Below, piece after piece: positions 1-7,973 of a stretch of DNA of 64,000 nucleotides. Positions within the stretch are counted from its first letter, which is position 1. Every line of letters begins with the position of its first letter. Made by a program: the position numbers and the translations under genes. Source of the DNA: Oscillospiraceae bacterium (GTDB lineage: Bacteria > Bacillota > Clostridia > Oscillospirales > Ruminococcaceae); NCBI GenBank assembly GCA_009777725.1, contig WRLG01000002.1, positions 114,804 to 178,803 of the forward strand, read 5' to 3'. The notes beneath the pieces were generated by a model that had not been told where the DNA came from, did no database searches, and saw nothing but the letters and a program-made list of their open reading frames with translations.

Positions 1-592
1 TTGTTTTATTGCCTATCACTACCCTAACATAATTTCCAATGCGAAATAGGTGGGTTATTTTCCCAACAACGAGAACAATAATCTCATTTTCAATTCCGAA
101 ATTAATTTTTGTTTCCCACTTCTTGGCACTAAGTTCATTAATAAAAATGTCTCCAACTGTATATTTTTCGTTAATATTGTGAGATGGGTCATTAGAACGA
201 CAAAATTGCAAAAGTTGATACAATGTGTTAATATTGACACTCGGTGCAAGAAGAGTAGTTTTTTCTGAATTGTCTATTTTCCTATTTCGATTGAGCTTAT
301 TTTCGTTATTGTCAATGCAAGTTAATTTTTCAAGCATAGTTTCAGGGTCAAAATCTCTTACAGTTGCCTTAACATAAGCTGGATTGAAAGAAGAAACGAA
401 ATCACATCCCAGAACGTGGTCACTTTTCTTGATAGAGCTGAACTGTCCTTTTCCATCTACTTCACGATAATAAACTTTGACATTTTGCTTGCGACATTCC
501 TCATTATAACACAAATATCTATTTTTAATGTGAACGCCGTCCTTTGCATAAACATCACGCTTAAACTGAATATCATAAGCCCTGTTTGCCAT
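1..592 (-). CDS. Hypothetical protein, C-terminus beyond window
   Basis: The minus strand is open from an ATG at 592 to the window edge, giving at least 197 residues and no stop. A ribosome site (AAGGTGG) lies 7-8 bases before the ATG, which supports the start. The protein begins MANRAYDIQF and has a CYNEEC cysteine pair near residue 30 and another single Cys near 66, so an N-terminal zinc-binding region is possible. I do not recognise the family. It is divergent from the next gene with only about 40 bases between the two starts, so at least one of the two promoters must lie inside the other coding region. Confidence 0.7.
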   Translation of the reverse strand, partial: MANRAYDIQFKRDVYAKDGVHIKNRYLCYNEECRKQNVKVYYREVDGKGQFSSIKKSDHVLGCDFVSSFNPAYVKATVRDFDPETMLEKLTCIDNNENKLNRNRKIDNSEKTTLLAPSVNINTLYQLLQFCRSNDPSHNINEKYTVGDIFINELSAKKWETKINFGIENEIIVLVVGKITHLFRIGNYVRVVIGNKT

Positions 593-631
593 AAATACCA
601 CCTTATAAATTTTTTTGTTAGGAGAATCGTG

Positions 632-1132
632 ATGACACATCCATTAAGCATTGCCTTGAAACATCTTCTCGAAAACCCTGTTAAAGCTTGCAGTTTATAT
701 CTTTTCGTAATTGATACCAAAACAGAACACATTGATTTTATACATTACGAAGATGACTGGGAGCGATATTATCTTGAAGGAGATATTGAATTTAGCTATA
801 AAAATAAATGGGAACAATTTTACAACAACAATTCAAAAAGACATTTATCCAGCAATAACTGCGAAACAGAATATGTCGAGCTTAGTTTAGAATATTTAAC
901 AGGTCAACGCCCGTTTTGCAAATGTGCCACAATTTTTGGGAAATCGACATTTGTATCTGAAAAAATAGCGTTTCCTCTCGCCCTTGAATTAACAAAACAG
1001 AATCCGATTTTTGAAAATTTCTTTAATCTGTCAAAAATAGTACGCAAGGTTGAATTAGAAAAAACAGAAGACTTTACGATTCTGCTTAACGAATTAAAAG
1101 ATATTGAAAACTACAGACAATTTTTAATTTGA
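632..1132 (+). CDS. Hypothetical acidic protein, 166 aa
   Basis: The ATG at 632 is preceded by TTAGGAGAA at good spacing, so I prefer it to the longer open frame that starts at 416 and overlaps the divergent gene. The product is soluble, rich in Glu, Asn and Phe, and has two central Cys (residues about 99 and 101). I see no membrane segment or known catalytic motif, and I do not recognise the family. The following 137 bases to the next gene hold no clear terminator. Confidence 0.6.
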   Translation: MTHPLSIALKHLLENPVKACSLYLFVIDTKTEHIDFIHYEDDWERYYLEGDIEFSYKNKWEQFYNNNSKRHLSSNNCETEYVELSLEYLTGQRPFCKCATIFGKSTFVSEKIAFPLALELTKQNPIFENFFNLSKIVRKVELEKTEDFTILLNELKDIENYRQFLI

Positions 1133-1269
1133 TAATTCTTTTATTTAATTTTATCACAAACCAAAAAGAAAGTCAATATGTTAGGTCAAATAATCAAGGA
1201 ATTAAAGCAAAATGCCTTGAAAGTTTTTATACGGCAATAAAATTAAAGCCAAAGAAAGGATAAGAAATC

Positions 1270-2418
1270 ATGAAAAAATTATTAAGTGTGACTTACTTTG
1301 ATAAGCACGAGGAGAAAAATAAAACGGCATTTATCGGCGGCGATAATGTCAAAGAAATTGTTTGCTTTGACGAAAATGAGCCGCCCTATTGCGAAATCAC
1401 CCACAATGATAACAGGTTTGAGAGAATTTACAATATCTCTGAAACAACGCCGCTAACACCCGAAACTGCGGGTAAATACAATGAAACAAAATCGCCGGAG
1501 CTACCACCTGTTTCTGATGCTGTAAAGCAACTAACGAAAATGGCAAAGAACATTGATGCGAAAGATGAAAGTGAACCATCTCCTATACCTACGCCTGTCA
1601 AAAATTCAGGAAGCAACGCCAACAGCAACAAACCCAAAAATAAAAATAATATACTTCTTTATATCATGATATTAGTTGTATTACTTTTAGCCTTATCCTA
1701 TGGTAACAATTTTTTGAAACAGATGAGCGGCGAGTCTTCTGATACAACTTATCATGCCGATTTTACACAACAACCCGAAGAATCAGGAACAACGTCCACA
1801 TCGCAAAACAACGCATTTGTTGACGAGTTTAGAGATAGCGGAATATCTGACGGCGATGTTGAAATTGACCTTGATAATACCGAAAATATCGGCGATATAA
1901 TAAAGCTTGATGTTTCTGATGTTGTCCTTAAATTTTCATCATTGCGAAACACGGAAACCCTTGAACAAATTAACGCAATATTCGGCGTGGACGGCGTTAT
2001 AGATGCAATGGGCGGCACAAACGATTACATATGGCGGTTCAATGATACGACAATGGTTAAAGGCACAGCGAACGTAAGCGGGATATTCAGAGATTTGCAC
2101 CTCGTTGTTTCCGATAATGATTTAAAAGACAGCTCCATTATGCCCGTAAGCGAAGCTGATTTAGCCGCATTAAAAGAAAAGGCTGAAACCACGGCTTTAA
2201 CTTATGATGATTTTGAAGAGATTTGCGGCGTTGAGGGAACGATTATATCATTGACGAACGGCAGGGTAACATCTTGGGCTTGGATAGGTGATGAGATTAA
2301 ATTCAGAGTAAACCTAGGTAACGATGGCTTTTTAATCTCTTATGACGTTGAGTATGTTGTAAAAGAAACAGTCTCGCCAACTCGGACGGCTGAGGAAAAC
2401 GCTACCGCCGAAGAGTGA
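1270..2418 (+). CDS. Single-pass membrane protein with extracytoplasmic repeat domain
   Basis: The 382-residue product has a soluble N-terminal part, a Pro/Ser/Asn-rich linker, one membrane helix at about residues 127-145 (ILLYIMILVVLLLALSY), and a long acidic outer part. Two segments (about 210-275 and 305-365) look alike: each starts with a theta-shaped phrase such as LEQINAIFG or YDDFEEICG, then a Gly, then a Trp-containing strand. Such tandem units resemble the SmpA/BLIP-like fold, but that is inference. Pro and Lys runs before the helix suggest a type II topology. The start has AAAGGATAAGAA upstream. Its role is unknown; it may act at the envelope. Confidence 0.65.
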   Translation: MKKLLSVTYFDKHEEKNKTAFIGGDNVKEIVCFDENEPPYCEITHNDNRFERIYNISETTPLTPETAGKYNETKSPELPPVSDAVKQLTKMAKNIDAKDESEPSPIPTPVKNSGSNANSNKPKNKNNILLYIMILVVLLLALSYGNNFLKQMSGESSDTTYHADFTQQPEESGTTSTSQNNAFVDEFRDSGISDGDVEIDLDNTENIGDIIKLDVSDVVLKFSSLRNTETLEQINAIFGVDGVIDAMGGTNDYIWRFNDTTMVKGTANVSGIFRDLHLVVSDNDLKDSSIMPVSEADLAALKEKAETTALTYDDFEEICGVEGTIISLTNGRVTSWAWIGDEIKFRVNLGNDGFLISYDVEYVVKETVSPTRTAEENATAEE

Positions 2419-2445
2419 TGTAAAAAAGTTATGGGAGTGATATTC

Positions 2446-2832
2446 ATGGTCTGCATAAAATGCAAAAAGCCGTTTAACGCAGGGGAGAATGACTATGCTT
2501 GCTCTGAGTGCATAGAAAAACATTTAGAGCGTTACGGCGATGGCGGCGAAAATATTACAGCTAAAACCCGGCGTAAAAGTTTAAAGCGGATAGAACGGAG
2601 CATGAATAAACGAGAAAGCCAAGTGCTGATTGCTTTAGGCGTTCAACAACTGACCGCACAAGAAATAGCTGATGTTATGTTCAAAATGGGCTTTACTGCG
2701 GACAACAACCGTAACAATGCTAGTCCCCGATTGACAAGCCTTAAAGAACAAGAGCTTGTAGAAGTTATCGGCACAAGGGTTTGCGAAAAGACTAAAAGAC
2801 AAGTGTCTGTTTGGCAAAAAATCGAAAAATAG
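2446..2832 (+). CDS. Zinc-ribbon plus winged-helix protein
   Basis: From the ATG at 2446 (GGGAGTGAT upstream) the product is 128 residues. The N-terminus has two CxxC knuckles (MVCIKCKK and YACSEC), a typical zinc ribbon. The C-terminal 75 residues have the helix pattern of a winged helix: a segment with LIALGVQQLTAQEIADVM, then a recognition-like helix with SPRLTSLKEQELV, then a beta wing. This points to a small DNA-binding regulator. It follows the membrane protein by 27 bases and is probably cotranscribed with it. Family not recognised beyond these folds. Confidence 0.65.
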   Translation: MVCIKCKKPFNAGENDYACSECIEKHLERYGDGGENITAKTRRKSLKRIERSMNKRESQVLIALGVQQLTAQEIADVMFKMGFTADNNRNNASPRLTSLKEQELVEVIGTRVCEKTKRQVSVWQKIEK

Positions 2833-2875
2833 CCACAGGAATAAAAATTTTATTTATATGAGGAGAATGATTATT

Positions 2876-3103
2876 ATGAATTATCTGAAAAACCGTTTTA
2901 AAATTATTTTGAGAAACACAGAACCGAGAATATGTTTAACCATACTCATTGGATTTTTTTGTGTGTTCTTTATTGCTTTTATTTTCTCACCTCGTGAATC
3001 TCGTGAATTTATGCCAATCTTGATTTCAGCTTTAGTTACATTCTTAGGTGTTTTAGCGTTATTAATACTTGCTCCCGCGTTTGAGGAAGATGATAAAAAA
3101 TAA
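2876..3103 (+). CDS. Small two-helix membrane protein
   Basis: I chose the ATG at 2876 because AGGAGAATG lies just upstream; a longer frame from 2858 would include this ribosome site. The 75-residue product has two predicted membrane helices (about 18-38 and 48-67) joined by a short polar loop with SPRESRE, and ends with EEDDKK. Nothing indicates a function. The gene is tightly spaced between its neighbours and probably belongs to the same transcript. Confidence 0.6.
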   Translation: MNYLKNRFKIILRNTEPRICLTILIGFFCVFFIAFIFSPRESREFMPILISALVTFLGVLALLILAPAFEEDDKK

Positions 3104-3119
3104 TATTGAGGTTATAGTT

Positions 3120-3767
3120 ATGTTGCAATTTTATAATAGTGAAACAATAGGAACAGCAAAATGCCGTCTTTGCGGAGATGTTGCTATTAATGACGTTGAA
3201 ACAGCGTATGCAGACGTGATAAATAAAGTTTGCTCTCGTTGCGGTTACGACTACATTTCCTATAATGCAAATGAATTATTATCTTACAGAAAAAGCGAAT
3301 TAATAAACCGACTGTTGCGAATAATGAAAATTCAAATACCGTGGAGGGTTCAAGGATATACGGAAAAGAAAATTGTCAGATTTTGCAAAAGAAGATTTAC
3401 CAAAAATCAAGTAATCTCTGAAATCATGAAACTTGAAAATGGAGTAAGAACAGGCGATACTATTTGGGATTGCCTTTATCACGCATATGACTATAAAACT
3501 GCAAAAAAAGAAACGAAAAAATCCGTTCGTAAATTTATTCGGCTTACAGCTGAACAGCAAAAATATTTTCTCGCAGAACATTTAGAATATTTTACTCCCG
3601 AAAAATTAGAGGACTTTAGCCCCGAACAATTAATAAGCATTAACGAACAATTAAAAGATGAAAGAAAATATAACAACTATAAAACAACTTTTGTTAAAAC
3701 GGAAATCGTTGACGGAATTAAATACTTCAAATATAAATGCGTAAAAAAGAGAAAGCGTATTATGTAA
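3120..3767 (+). CDS. Hypothetical protein with N-terminal zinc ribbon
   Basis: The 215-residue product starts at an ATG with TTGAGGTTATAG upstream, 17 bases after the previous stop. Residues about 14-42 hold CRLC and CSRC pairs, a likely zinc ribbon. The middle is basic with aromatic residues; residues about 140-190 contain three similar phrases of the form YFxxEHLEYF / TPEKLEDF / SPEQLIS, a short degenerate repeat. The last 30 residues are strongly basic. It is followed after 33 bases by the radical SAM gene, so the two may work together. I do not recognise the family. Confidence 0.6.
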   Translation: MLQFYNSETIGTAKCRLCGDVAINDVETAYADVINKVCSRCGYDYISYNANELLSYRKSELINRLLRIMKIQIPWRVQGYTEKKIVRFCKRRFTKNQVISEIMKLENGVRTGDTIWDCLYHAYDYKTAKKETKKSVRKFIRLTAEQQKYFLAEHLEYFTPEKLEDFSPEQLISINEQLKDERKYNNYKTTFVKTEIVDGIKYFKYKCVKKRKRIM

Positions 3768-3800
3768 TTAAAGAACAAATCAAGAAAGAAGCGTGTAAAA

Positions 3801-4787
3801 ATGCTTATCGGATTACACGATGCTGAATATGACCATATGCCTAATAAAGAATTTCCGAATTATGCACTCATGAAAATTTCGGCATGGCACAAATCGCAAG
3901 GTGATAAAGTTGAATTATTTACTCCCACGAATCCCGAATATGGTGAACAACAAACAATGTTTGAAACAGAATACCCCATGAAACGAAACGCATATTTTTA
4001 TGACTATGACAAAATATATTCAAGCAAAGTTTTTGACTTCACTCCCGAAAATAAGTTTTTGCCCGAACATACTGTTAAGGGCGGCACAGGCTATGGAATT
4101 TACAACGAACTGCCGATTGAAATTGACAAAATGTTTCCCGATTACAGCATATATCCAAACTGCGATTACGCTATAGGTTTTCTTACAAGAGGTTGCGTTA
4201 ATAATTGTTCATGGTGTGTAGTGCCGCCGAAAGAGGGTAAGATTTATTCGTATCGTAAATGGCAAGATGTTGTGAGAAATGATACGGACAAGCTTTTGCT
4301 TATGGATAATAATATACTCGCTTGCGATTACGGCATTTCGCAACTTGCGGAATTATCGCAGACAGATTACAAAATAGATATTAATCAAGGCATGGATATT
4401 AGATTGCTGACAGATGAGATATGCAAGATTCTCAAAAAGATTAAATGGATTAAATACATAAGATTTTCTTGCGACCGCTCCGAGCAATTGCCTTACTTTG
4501 AAAAAATGGTTGAGATGTTTGATAAATATAAAATATCAAAATCAAAAGTTTTTATTTATCTGCTTGTTCAGAAAGATTTAGACGAAGCTGATTACAGAGT
4601 GCAATCCCTTAAAAAAATGTACAGGTCTTTTAATCTGTCGGCACAAGCCGAACGAAACGAAGCTAAAGGCATTATCCCCAGCGAAGTGCAACTGACGTTT
4701 GCCCAAAGATATGTTTACAGCAGAACTTATAAAAACGAAACATGGGTTGAATATTGCAAAAGACACCATATAAAAAATTATAAATAA
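3801..4787 (+). CDS. Radical SAM enzyme
   Basis: The 328-residue product carries the CxxxCxxC cluster motif at C132, C136 and C139 (RGCVNNCSWC), which binds the 4Fe-4S cluster that cleaves S-adenosylmethionine. The first 110 residues (MLIGLHDAEYDHMPN...) resemble the Rossmann-like B12-binding domain found in MiaB-like and B12-dependent radical SAM proteins, but no DxHxxG cobalamin motif is visible. Residues about 170-260 follow the usual barrel pattern (KLLLMDNN, IDINQGMDIRLL, IRFSCDRSE). The substrate cannot be told. Related enzymes are seen on clostridial mobile elements and phages, which fits the setting. Confidence 0.8.
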   Translation: MLIGLHDAEYDHMPNKEFPNYALMKISAWHKSQGDKVELFTPTNPEYGEQQTMFETEYPMKRNAYFYDYDKIYSSKVFDFTPENKFLPEHTVKGGTGYGIYNELPIEIDKMFPDYSIYPNCDYAIGFLTRGCVNNCSWCVVPPKEGKIYSYRKWQDVVRNDTDKLLLMDNNILACDYGISQLAELSQTDYKIDINQGMDIRLLTDEICKILKKIKWIKYIRFSCDRSEQLPYFEKMVEMFDKYKISKSKVFIYLLVQKDLDEADYRVQSLKKMYRSFNLSAQAERNEAKGIIPSEVQLTFAQRYVYSRTYKNETWVEYCKRHHIKNYK

Positions 4788-4805
4788 CATGAAAGGGTGA
4801 GTTTT

Positions 4806-5417
4806 ATGTCAACACATACAAATCGCAATGGAGACAACTGCTATAAAATAGAACACTCAAACTATTATCAGAAGACTGGTAACATCCTAGAACCTAACAA
4901 CAAATCCGGATGGGTGTCAAGTGCTTTTCAAAACCCTAAAACAATTAATGAAAATGCAATACCTCTCGATGTCAAGCTTAATATTCGAGTTGTAGGTCAC
5001 AATGATATTGATACGTCTTATTTTATTGATTGGTTTTTTAAAACAATACCGAACTACACTCATCATTCAGAGTTTGAGCCTTACAGTATTAAAACTAGCC
5101 CCACCAATAGCGTGTACGGATATTTTAATATTGACGGCAATCTTGATGGAATTATTAGAGTAGGTGTCAGCTATGATGATGTTCATATGGTTGCATATTT
5201 CTTTATTAACCCCAACGCTACTAACCCAAAAATAGGTGCATACCTTTGGCAATATGTTATTGAGCGTTATGGAAACAAAAATCTGATAATATATGTTCGT
5301 GCCAACGATAAACCTGCAATTAAACTGTATAAAAGTTATGGGTTTAAATTTCTTTATAAAACGGCAATAACCATAGACGAGATTGGAGAGTGCCGTTTAA
5401 TGGAAAGGAAAGGATAG
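4806..5417 (+). CDS. GNAT-family N-acetyltransferase
   Basis: From the ATG at 4806 (GAAAGGGTGAG upstream) the product is 203 residues. The C-terminal half has the GNAT acetyl-CoA pattern: an acidic strand ending in VAYFFINPNA, a helix start with IGAYLWQYVIE, then a strand YVRANDKPAIKLYKSYGF, the classic last helix and Phe-Gly turn. The N-terminal 80 residues are unusual and carry no recognised domain. The acceptor is unknown. The gene lies 18 bases after the radical SAM gene and is probably cotranscribed, so it might modify the same target. Confidence 0.75.
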   Translation: MSTHTNRNGDNCYKIEHSNYYQKTGNILEPNNKSGWVSSAFQNPKTINENAIPLDVKLNIRVVGHNDIDTSYFIDWFFKTIPNYTHHSEFEPYSIKTSPTNSVYGYFNIDGNLDGIIRVGVSYDDVHMVAYFFINPNATNPKIGAYLWQYVIERYGNKNLIIYVRANDKPAIKLYKSYGFKFLYKTAITIDEIGECRLMERKG

Positions 5418-5502
5418 AAGTGGCAAGCTTAAAGTCAAAGACATAATATTTACGGCTCTATACTCTTAGAGTAAAAAAATAAATTAACGGAGGTAACACA
5501 AA

Positions 5503-5655
5503 ATGAAAAACAGGAAATGGAAAATTAGCCCGATACTTATCGCTTGCATTGTTGTTGCATTAATATTTATACTTTTCAATTTTTTCGCAAACAACGAAGC
5601 AGAAGCGGCTTATGTAACAACAGAATCGACTGTTAACGAAAGTGATATGACATAA
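5503..5655 (+). CDS. Small membrane-anchored peptide, 50 aa
   Basis: A 50-codon open frame starts at an ATG preceded by a near-perfect ACGGAGGTAAC ribosome site. The product has a basic N-terminus (MKNRKWK), a hydrophobic stretch of about 20 residues (ILIACIVVALIFILFNFF), then a short acidic Ser/Thr-rich tail. It could be a membrane anchor or a signal peptide followed by AEAAY. No family recognised. A strong hairpin follows it at 5679-5716. Confidence 0.55.
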   Translation: MKNRKWKISPILIACIVVALIFILFNFFANNEAEAAYVTTESTVNESDMT

Positions 5656-5678
5656 TTTAAGCTCTTGTAAATACTTCC

Positions 5679-5716
5679 CCCGCACTTAAAAAATTATAAT
5701 AAATTTAAAGTGCGGG
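5679..5716 (+). terminator. Hairpin after small membrane gene
   Basis: CCCGCACTT pairs with AAGTGCGGG across an AT-rich loop of about 20 bases. The stem is strong, but only a weak T-rich tail follows, so it may be a terminator or an RNA-stabilising element between the small membrane gene and the HTH gene. Confidence 0.5.
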
Positions 5717-5766
5717 ATTAGTGTTTGCAACATATTTTTTATCAAATATTAATAAGGGTGAGTGTA

Positions 5767-5973
5767 ATGAAAATAAAAACTAACGCCTTGAAAGCGGCAA
5801 TGAAAAACAAAGGCTACACACACGAGCAAATAGCAACACACTTAAAAATGTCAAGGCAAAATTTTGAGCTTATATTAAACAATAAATCAAAATCTTCATT
5901 CGATGTGATTCAATATAAAAAAATGATAAAAATTCTTGATATTAAAGATGAAAGCATTTTATTTGAAGAATAA
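5767..5973 (+). CDS. Small helix-turn-helix protein
   Basis: From the ATG at 5767 (AAGGGTGAGTG upstream) the product is 68 residues. Residues about 14-40 fit a Cro/C1-type helix-turn-helix: YTHEQIATHLKMSRQNFELI followed by a short helix. Such small proteins act as repressors of mobile-element operons. It lies just upstream of the broken Toprim gene and near oriT, so control of mobilisation genes is possible. No operator can be assigned to it with confidence. Confidence 0.65.
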   Translation: MKIKTNALKAAMKNKGYTHEQIATHLKMSRQNFELILNNKSKSSFDVIQYKKMIKILDIKDESILFEE

Positions 5974-5994
5974 ATTTATAAGGCAGGTAATCTT

Positions 5995-6721
5995 ATGATA
6001 TATTCACCCGACCAAATTGCAAAAGCATACAACACTAATTTAGTTGATTATTTTAAAACTAAAGGCTATGCTTGCAAAATCGAAAATAGCAATAGCACCC
6101 GCATTAAAGGATTCGGCGGTCTTATTGTTAGAAATGATAATTCATTTTATTGCTTTTCCAATAATGCAATCAGCGGCAACAATCCGATTAAATGCTTGCA
6201 GGGTTTATTTAATATGTCATTCCCGCAAGCAGTTAGAGAATTAATAAACGAAGAGCCGTTGTTAGAAAACACGCCCGGTTATACATATAATAAAAATTCT
6301 AACTCGAACGTATGATAGCGTGTTCACGATTGCCAAAGGTGAAGAGACCGATACGGCATACATTTTTGAAAGTGCAATAGATGCAATAAGCTTCATTCAG
6401 CTTCATCCCAAAATTGAACACGGCAAATTTATTTCAATGGCAGGGCTGAAAGATTTTGCGGTTAAGCGGTTATCCGATGAAAAACTTAGGATTATTTCTT
6501 GCGTGGATAACGATAAAGCGGGGAATGATTTTAACAAACGGCAACTTGATAATCCTAACATTAAAGCTTTTACGGTCAACGAAGAATGTAAAAATAATAA
6601 CGCTAAAGACTTCAATGAGCTTTTAACAAAAAGAAAAGCTGAACAAAAAATGGAGCAATCAAGCAATGATTCTCAACCTCAACCAGATTTGTCTAAAAAA
6701 TCTTATTACGAGGGACGATAA
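5995..6721 (+). pseudogene. Toprim/DUF3991-type primase-like gene with internal loss
   Basis: Two fragments in different frames make up this gene. The first (5995-6315) has the CHC2-like start typical of DUF3991/Toprim proteins, with motifs FGGLIVRNDNSFYCFS and a tail that looks conserved up to LINEEP. The second (frame open through 6310, stop at 6721) has the Toprim core: IFESAIDAISF with the catalytic Glu and later CVDNDKAG with the metal-binding Asp pair. The DUF3991 part normally between them is missing, and the join near 6310 shifts frame. Full family members are usually above 300 residues. The GTG at 6320 could start a separate Toprim fragment, but it lacks a ribosome site. Confidence 0.6.
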
Positions 6722-6734
6722 AATCCAACTTAAT

Positions 6735-6756
6735 ATTGTTACTATTCTGTGAACAT
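6735..6756 (+). repeat. TTGTTACTA-type box 1
   Basis: ATTGTTACTATTCTGTGAAC followed by AT. First of four related 21-22-bp boxes around the oriT-like core; the others start at 6821, 7459 and 7546. Confidence 0.6.
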
Positions 6757-6820
6757 AAATTTTTATTAACTGCTTAAAAAACAAAATTTCAAAAATTAAA
6801 CCAAGGGCAACACAAATATA

Positions 6821-6842
6821 ATTGTTACTAATTAATGAACAC
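6821..6842 (+). repeat. TTGTTACTA-type box 2
   Basis: ATTGTTACTAATTAATGAAC followed by AC. It shares the ends ATTGTTACTA and TGAAC with the other three boxes; only the centre varies. Confidence 0.6.
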
Positions 6843-7005
6843 TAACTTTAACATTCGATAAAAGCATTTGTAAAATTCTAATTTTGCAAAAATACCAGCG
6901 ACCAAAATTTAAGTGTCCTAAACGGCAAAGGCAATTTTTTACCTCAATTTCCGCTTAACTTGCCAACTAAAATAAGCTGTCCTTTTCTCCCAAAAGTTGA
7001 ACGTA

Positions 7006-7033
7006 ATCCCTTTTTCTTTTCCCTATAAACTCC
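7006..7033 (-). repeat. GGGAAAAGAAA-type repeat, copy a
   Basis: On the minus strand this reads GGAGTTTATAGGGAAAAGAA then AAAGGGATT. The same core recurs at about 13140, 18131 and (minus strand) 38996. This copy lies on the left side of the oriT-like region. Confidence 0.45.
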
Positions 7034-7458
7034 TTACTACCCCCTACATCTAAGCCCTAAACAAACCCTCATAAAGTCCCACTTTTGCGGACGGGGGTCT
7101 ACGGGCAAGAGAGCGAATCTCCTCAAACTTGTTTAAACGTGCCAACTACAGCAGAATAGCAAGCATAGATAGGGTATCCCCCTATCCACTTCGCCCTATC
7201 GGGCTTGCCCTGCGGGTGCTTGCAAGGGGCTTTGCCCCTTGACCCCTCTAGCGGGGCTACGCCCCACTACGCTCCCGCCCTGCGGGGCGAGAGCGGCTTC
7301 TGCGGAAGCGGGGCTTTGGGTGCCGCTCCTATCGTCAATATGAGTGTCCTTGCGAAATAGCCAAAGATACACGTAATTTATTAACGGCATTATTGTGGTT
7401 GATTTTTCTGAAAAAGTTATATGGGTATGAAGTTATTGGTTGATAAATAAAAAATTAT

Positions 7459-7480
7459 ATTGTTACTAATTTATGAACTC
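7459..7480 (+). repeat. TTGTTACTA-type box 3
   Basis: ATTGTTACTAATTTATGAAC followed by TC. It lies between the GC-rich core and mobC. Confidence 0.6.
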
Positions 7481-7545
7481 AATCGTTAGCGTAAAGATAT
7501 TTTTGAAAGTTTGCAAAATATTTAATGCGAAGATAAGAAAAATAT

Positions 7546-7566
7546 ATGTTGCTATTTTATGAACAT
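7546..7566 (+). repeat. TTGTTACTA-type box 4
   Basis: ATGTTGCTATTTTATGAACAT, the most divergent copy and one base shorter. It ends 44 bases before the mobC start, a position suited to autoregulation of mobC and relaxase. Confidence 0.5.
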
Positions 7567-7610
7567 AACAGCACTGTTACTTAAAGTAAATTTAATCGGA
7601 GGTTTTTACA

Positions 7611-7955
7611 ATGCCATACCCCAAATATAAAAAACAATTACATATTGCTTTCAATCCCGAAGATTGGGAAATCATTTTAAAAAAATCAGAAAAGGCTGAA
7701 ATGAAACCATCGGCATATATTACTAAAATTGCTTTAAACGGTATGATTAAACATTACGACACAATGCCGTTTAACAAACTCATGATTGCAATTAACAGAT
7801 ACGGAAATAACTTATCGCAGATTGCTAAAGTTGCTAATACATACGGTTCGATTTTTGAGAATGATATTAAAGATATACAATCTGATATGCAACATATAAA
7901 AGAATTGGCTTACGATTGTTTCAGCGAAATGCAATTTATAAATGCTGATGATTAA
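7611..7955 (+). CDS. mobC: MobC-like mobilisation accessory protein
   Basis: The 114-residue product starts at an ATG with CGGAGGTTTTTAC upstream. It has the MobC/relaxosome pattern: an N-terminal ribbon-helix-helix region (HIAFNPEDWEIILKKSEKAE, then KPSAYITKIALNG) followed by the family phrase INRYGNNLSQIAKVANT. MobC proteins bind oriT next to the nick site and help the relaxase open the strands. It sits 18 bases before the relaxase gene, the normal pairing. Conservation of the YGNNLSQIA phrase makes the call strong. Confidence 0.85.
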   Translation: MPYPKYKKQLHIAFNPEDWEIILKKSEKAEMKPSAYITKIALNGMIKHYDTMPFNKLMIAINRYGNNLSQIAKVANTYGSIFENDIKDIQSDMQHIKELAYDCFSEMQFINADD

Positions 7956-7973
7956 AGTATAAGGAGAATTACG

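Larger units (their letters stand above)
6722..7610. other. Non-coding oriT-like region upstream of mobC
   Basis: About 890 bases have no convincing gene. The right half (about 7080-7340) is far richer in G and C than everything around it and holds several perfect inverted repeats: GATAGGG/CCCTATC (7168-7186), CAAGGGGC/GCCCCTTG (7223-7241) and GGGGC/GCCCC (7253-7265). It lies directly before mobC and the relaxase, the usual place of an origin of transfer. Four related boxes flank this core. The nick site itself cannot be fixed from sequence alone. The open frame on the minus strand at 7196-7390 is low-complexity and not a gene. Confidence 0.6.

Noticed and set aside
50..268. Short plus-strand frame near the left edge
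   Set aside because: It lies within the better supported minus-strand gene at 1-592 and has no ribosome site.
7196..7390. Minus-strand open frame of 64 codons in the oriT-like region
   Set aside because: It has no ribosome site and translates the GC-rich inverted repeats into a low-complexity Ala/Pro/Gly/Arg sequence.
7570..7590. GTTACTTAAAG near mobC as a third recombinase site
   Set aside because: Only 11 bases match the 27-bp sites at 62.3 and 63.8 kb and the second arm is absent.
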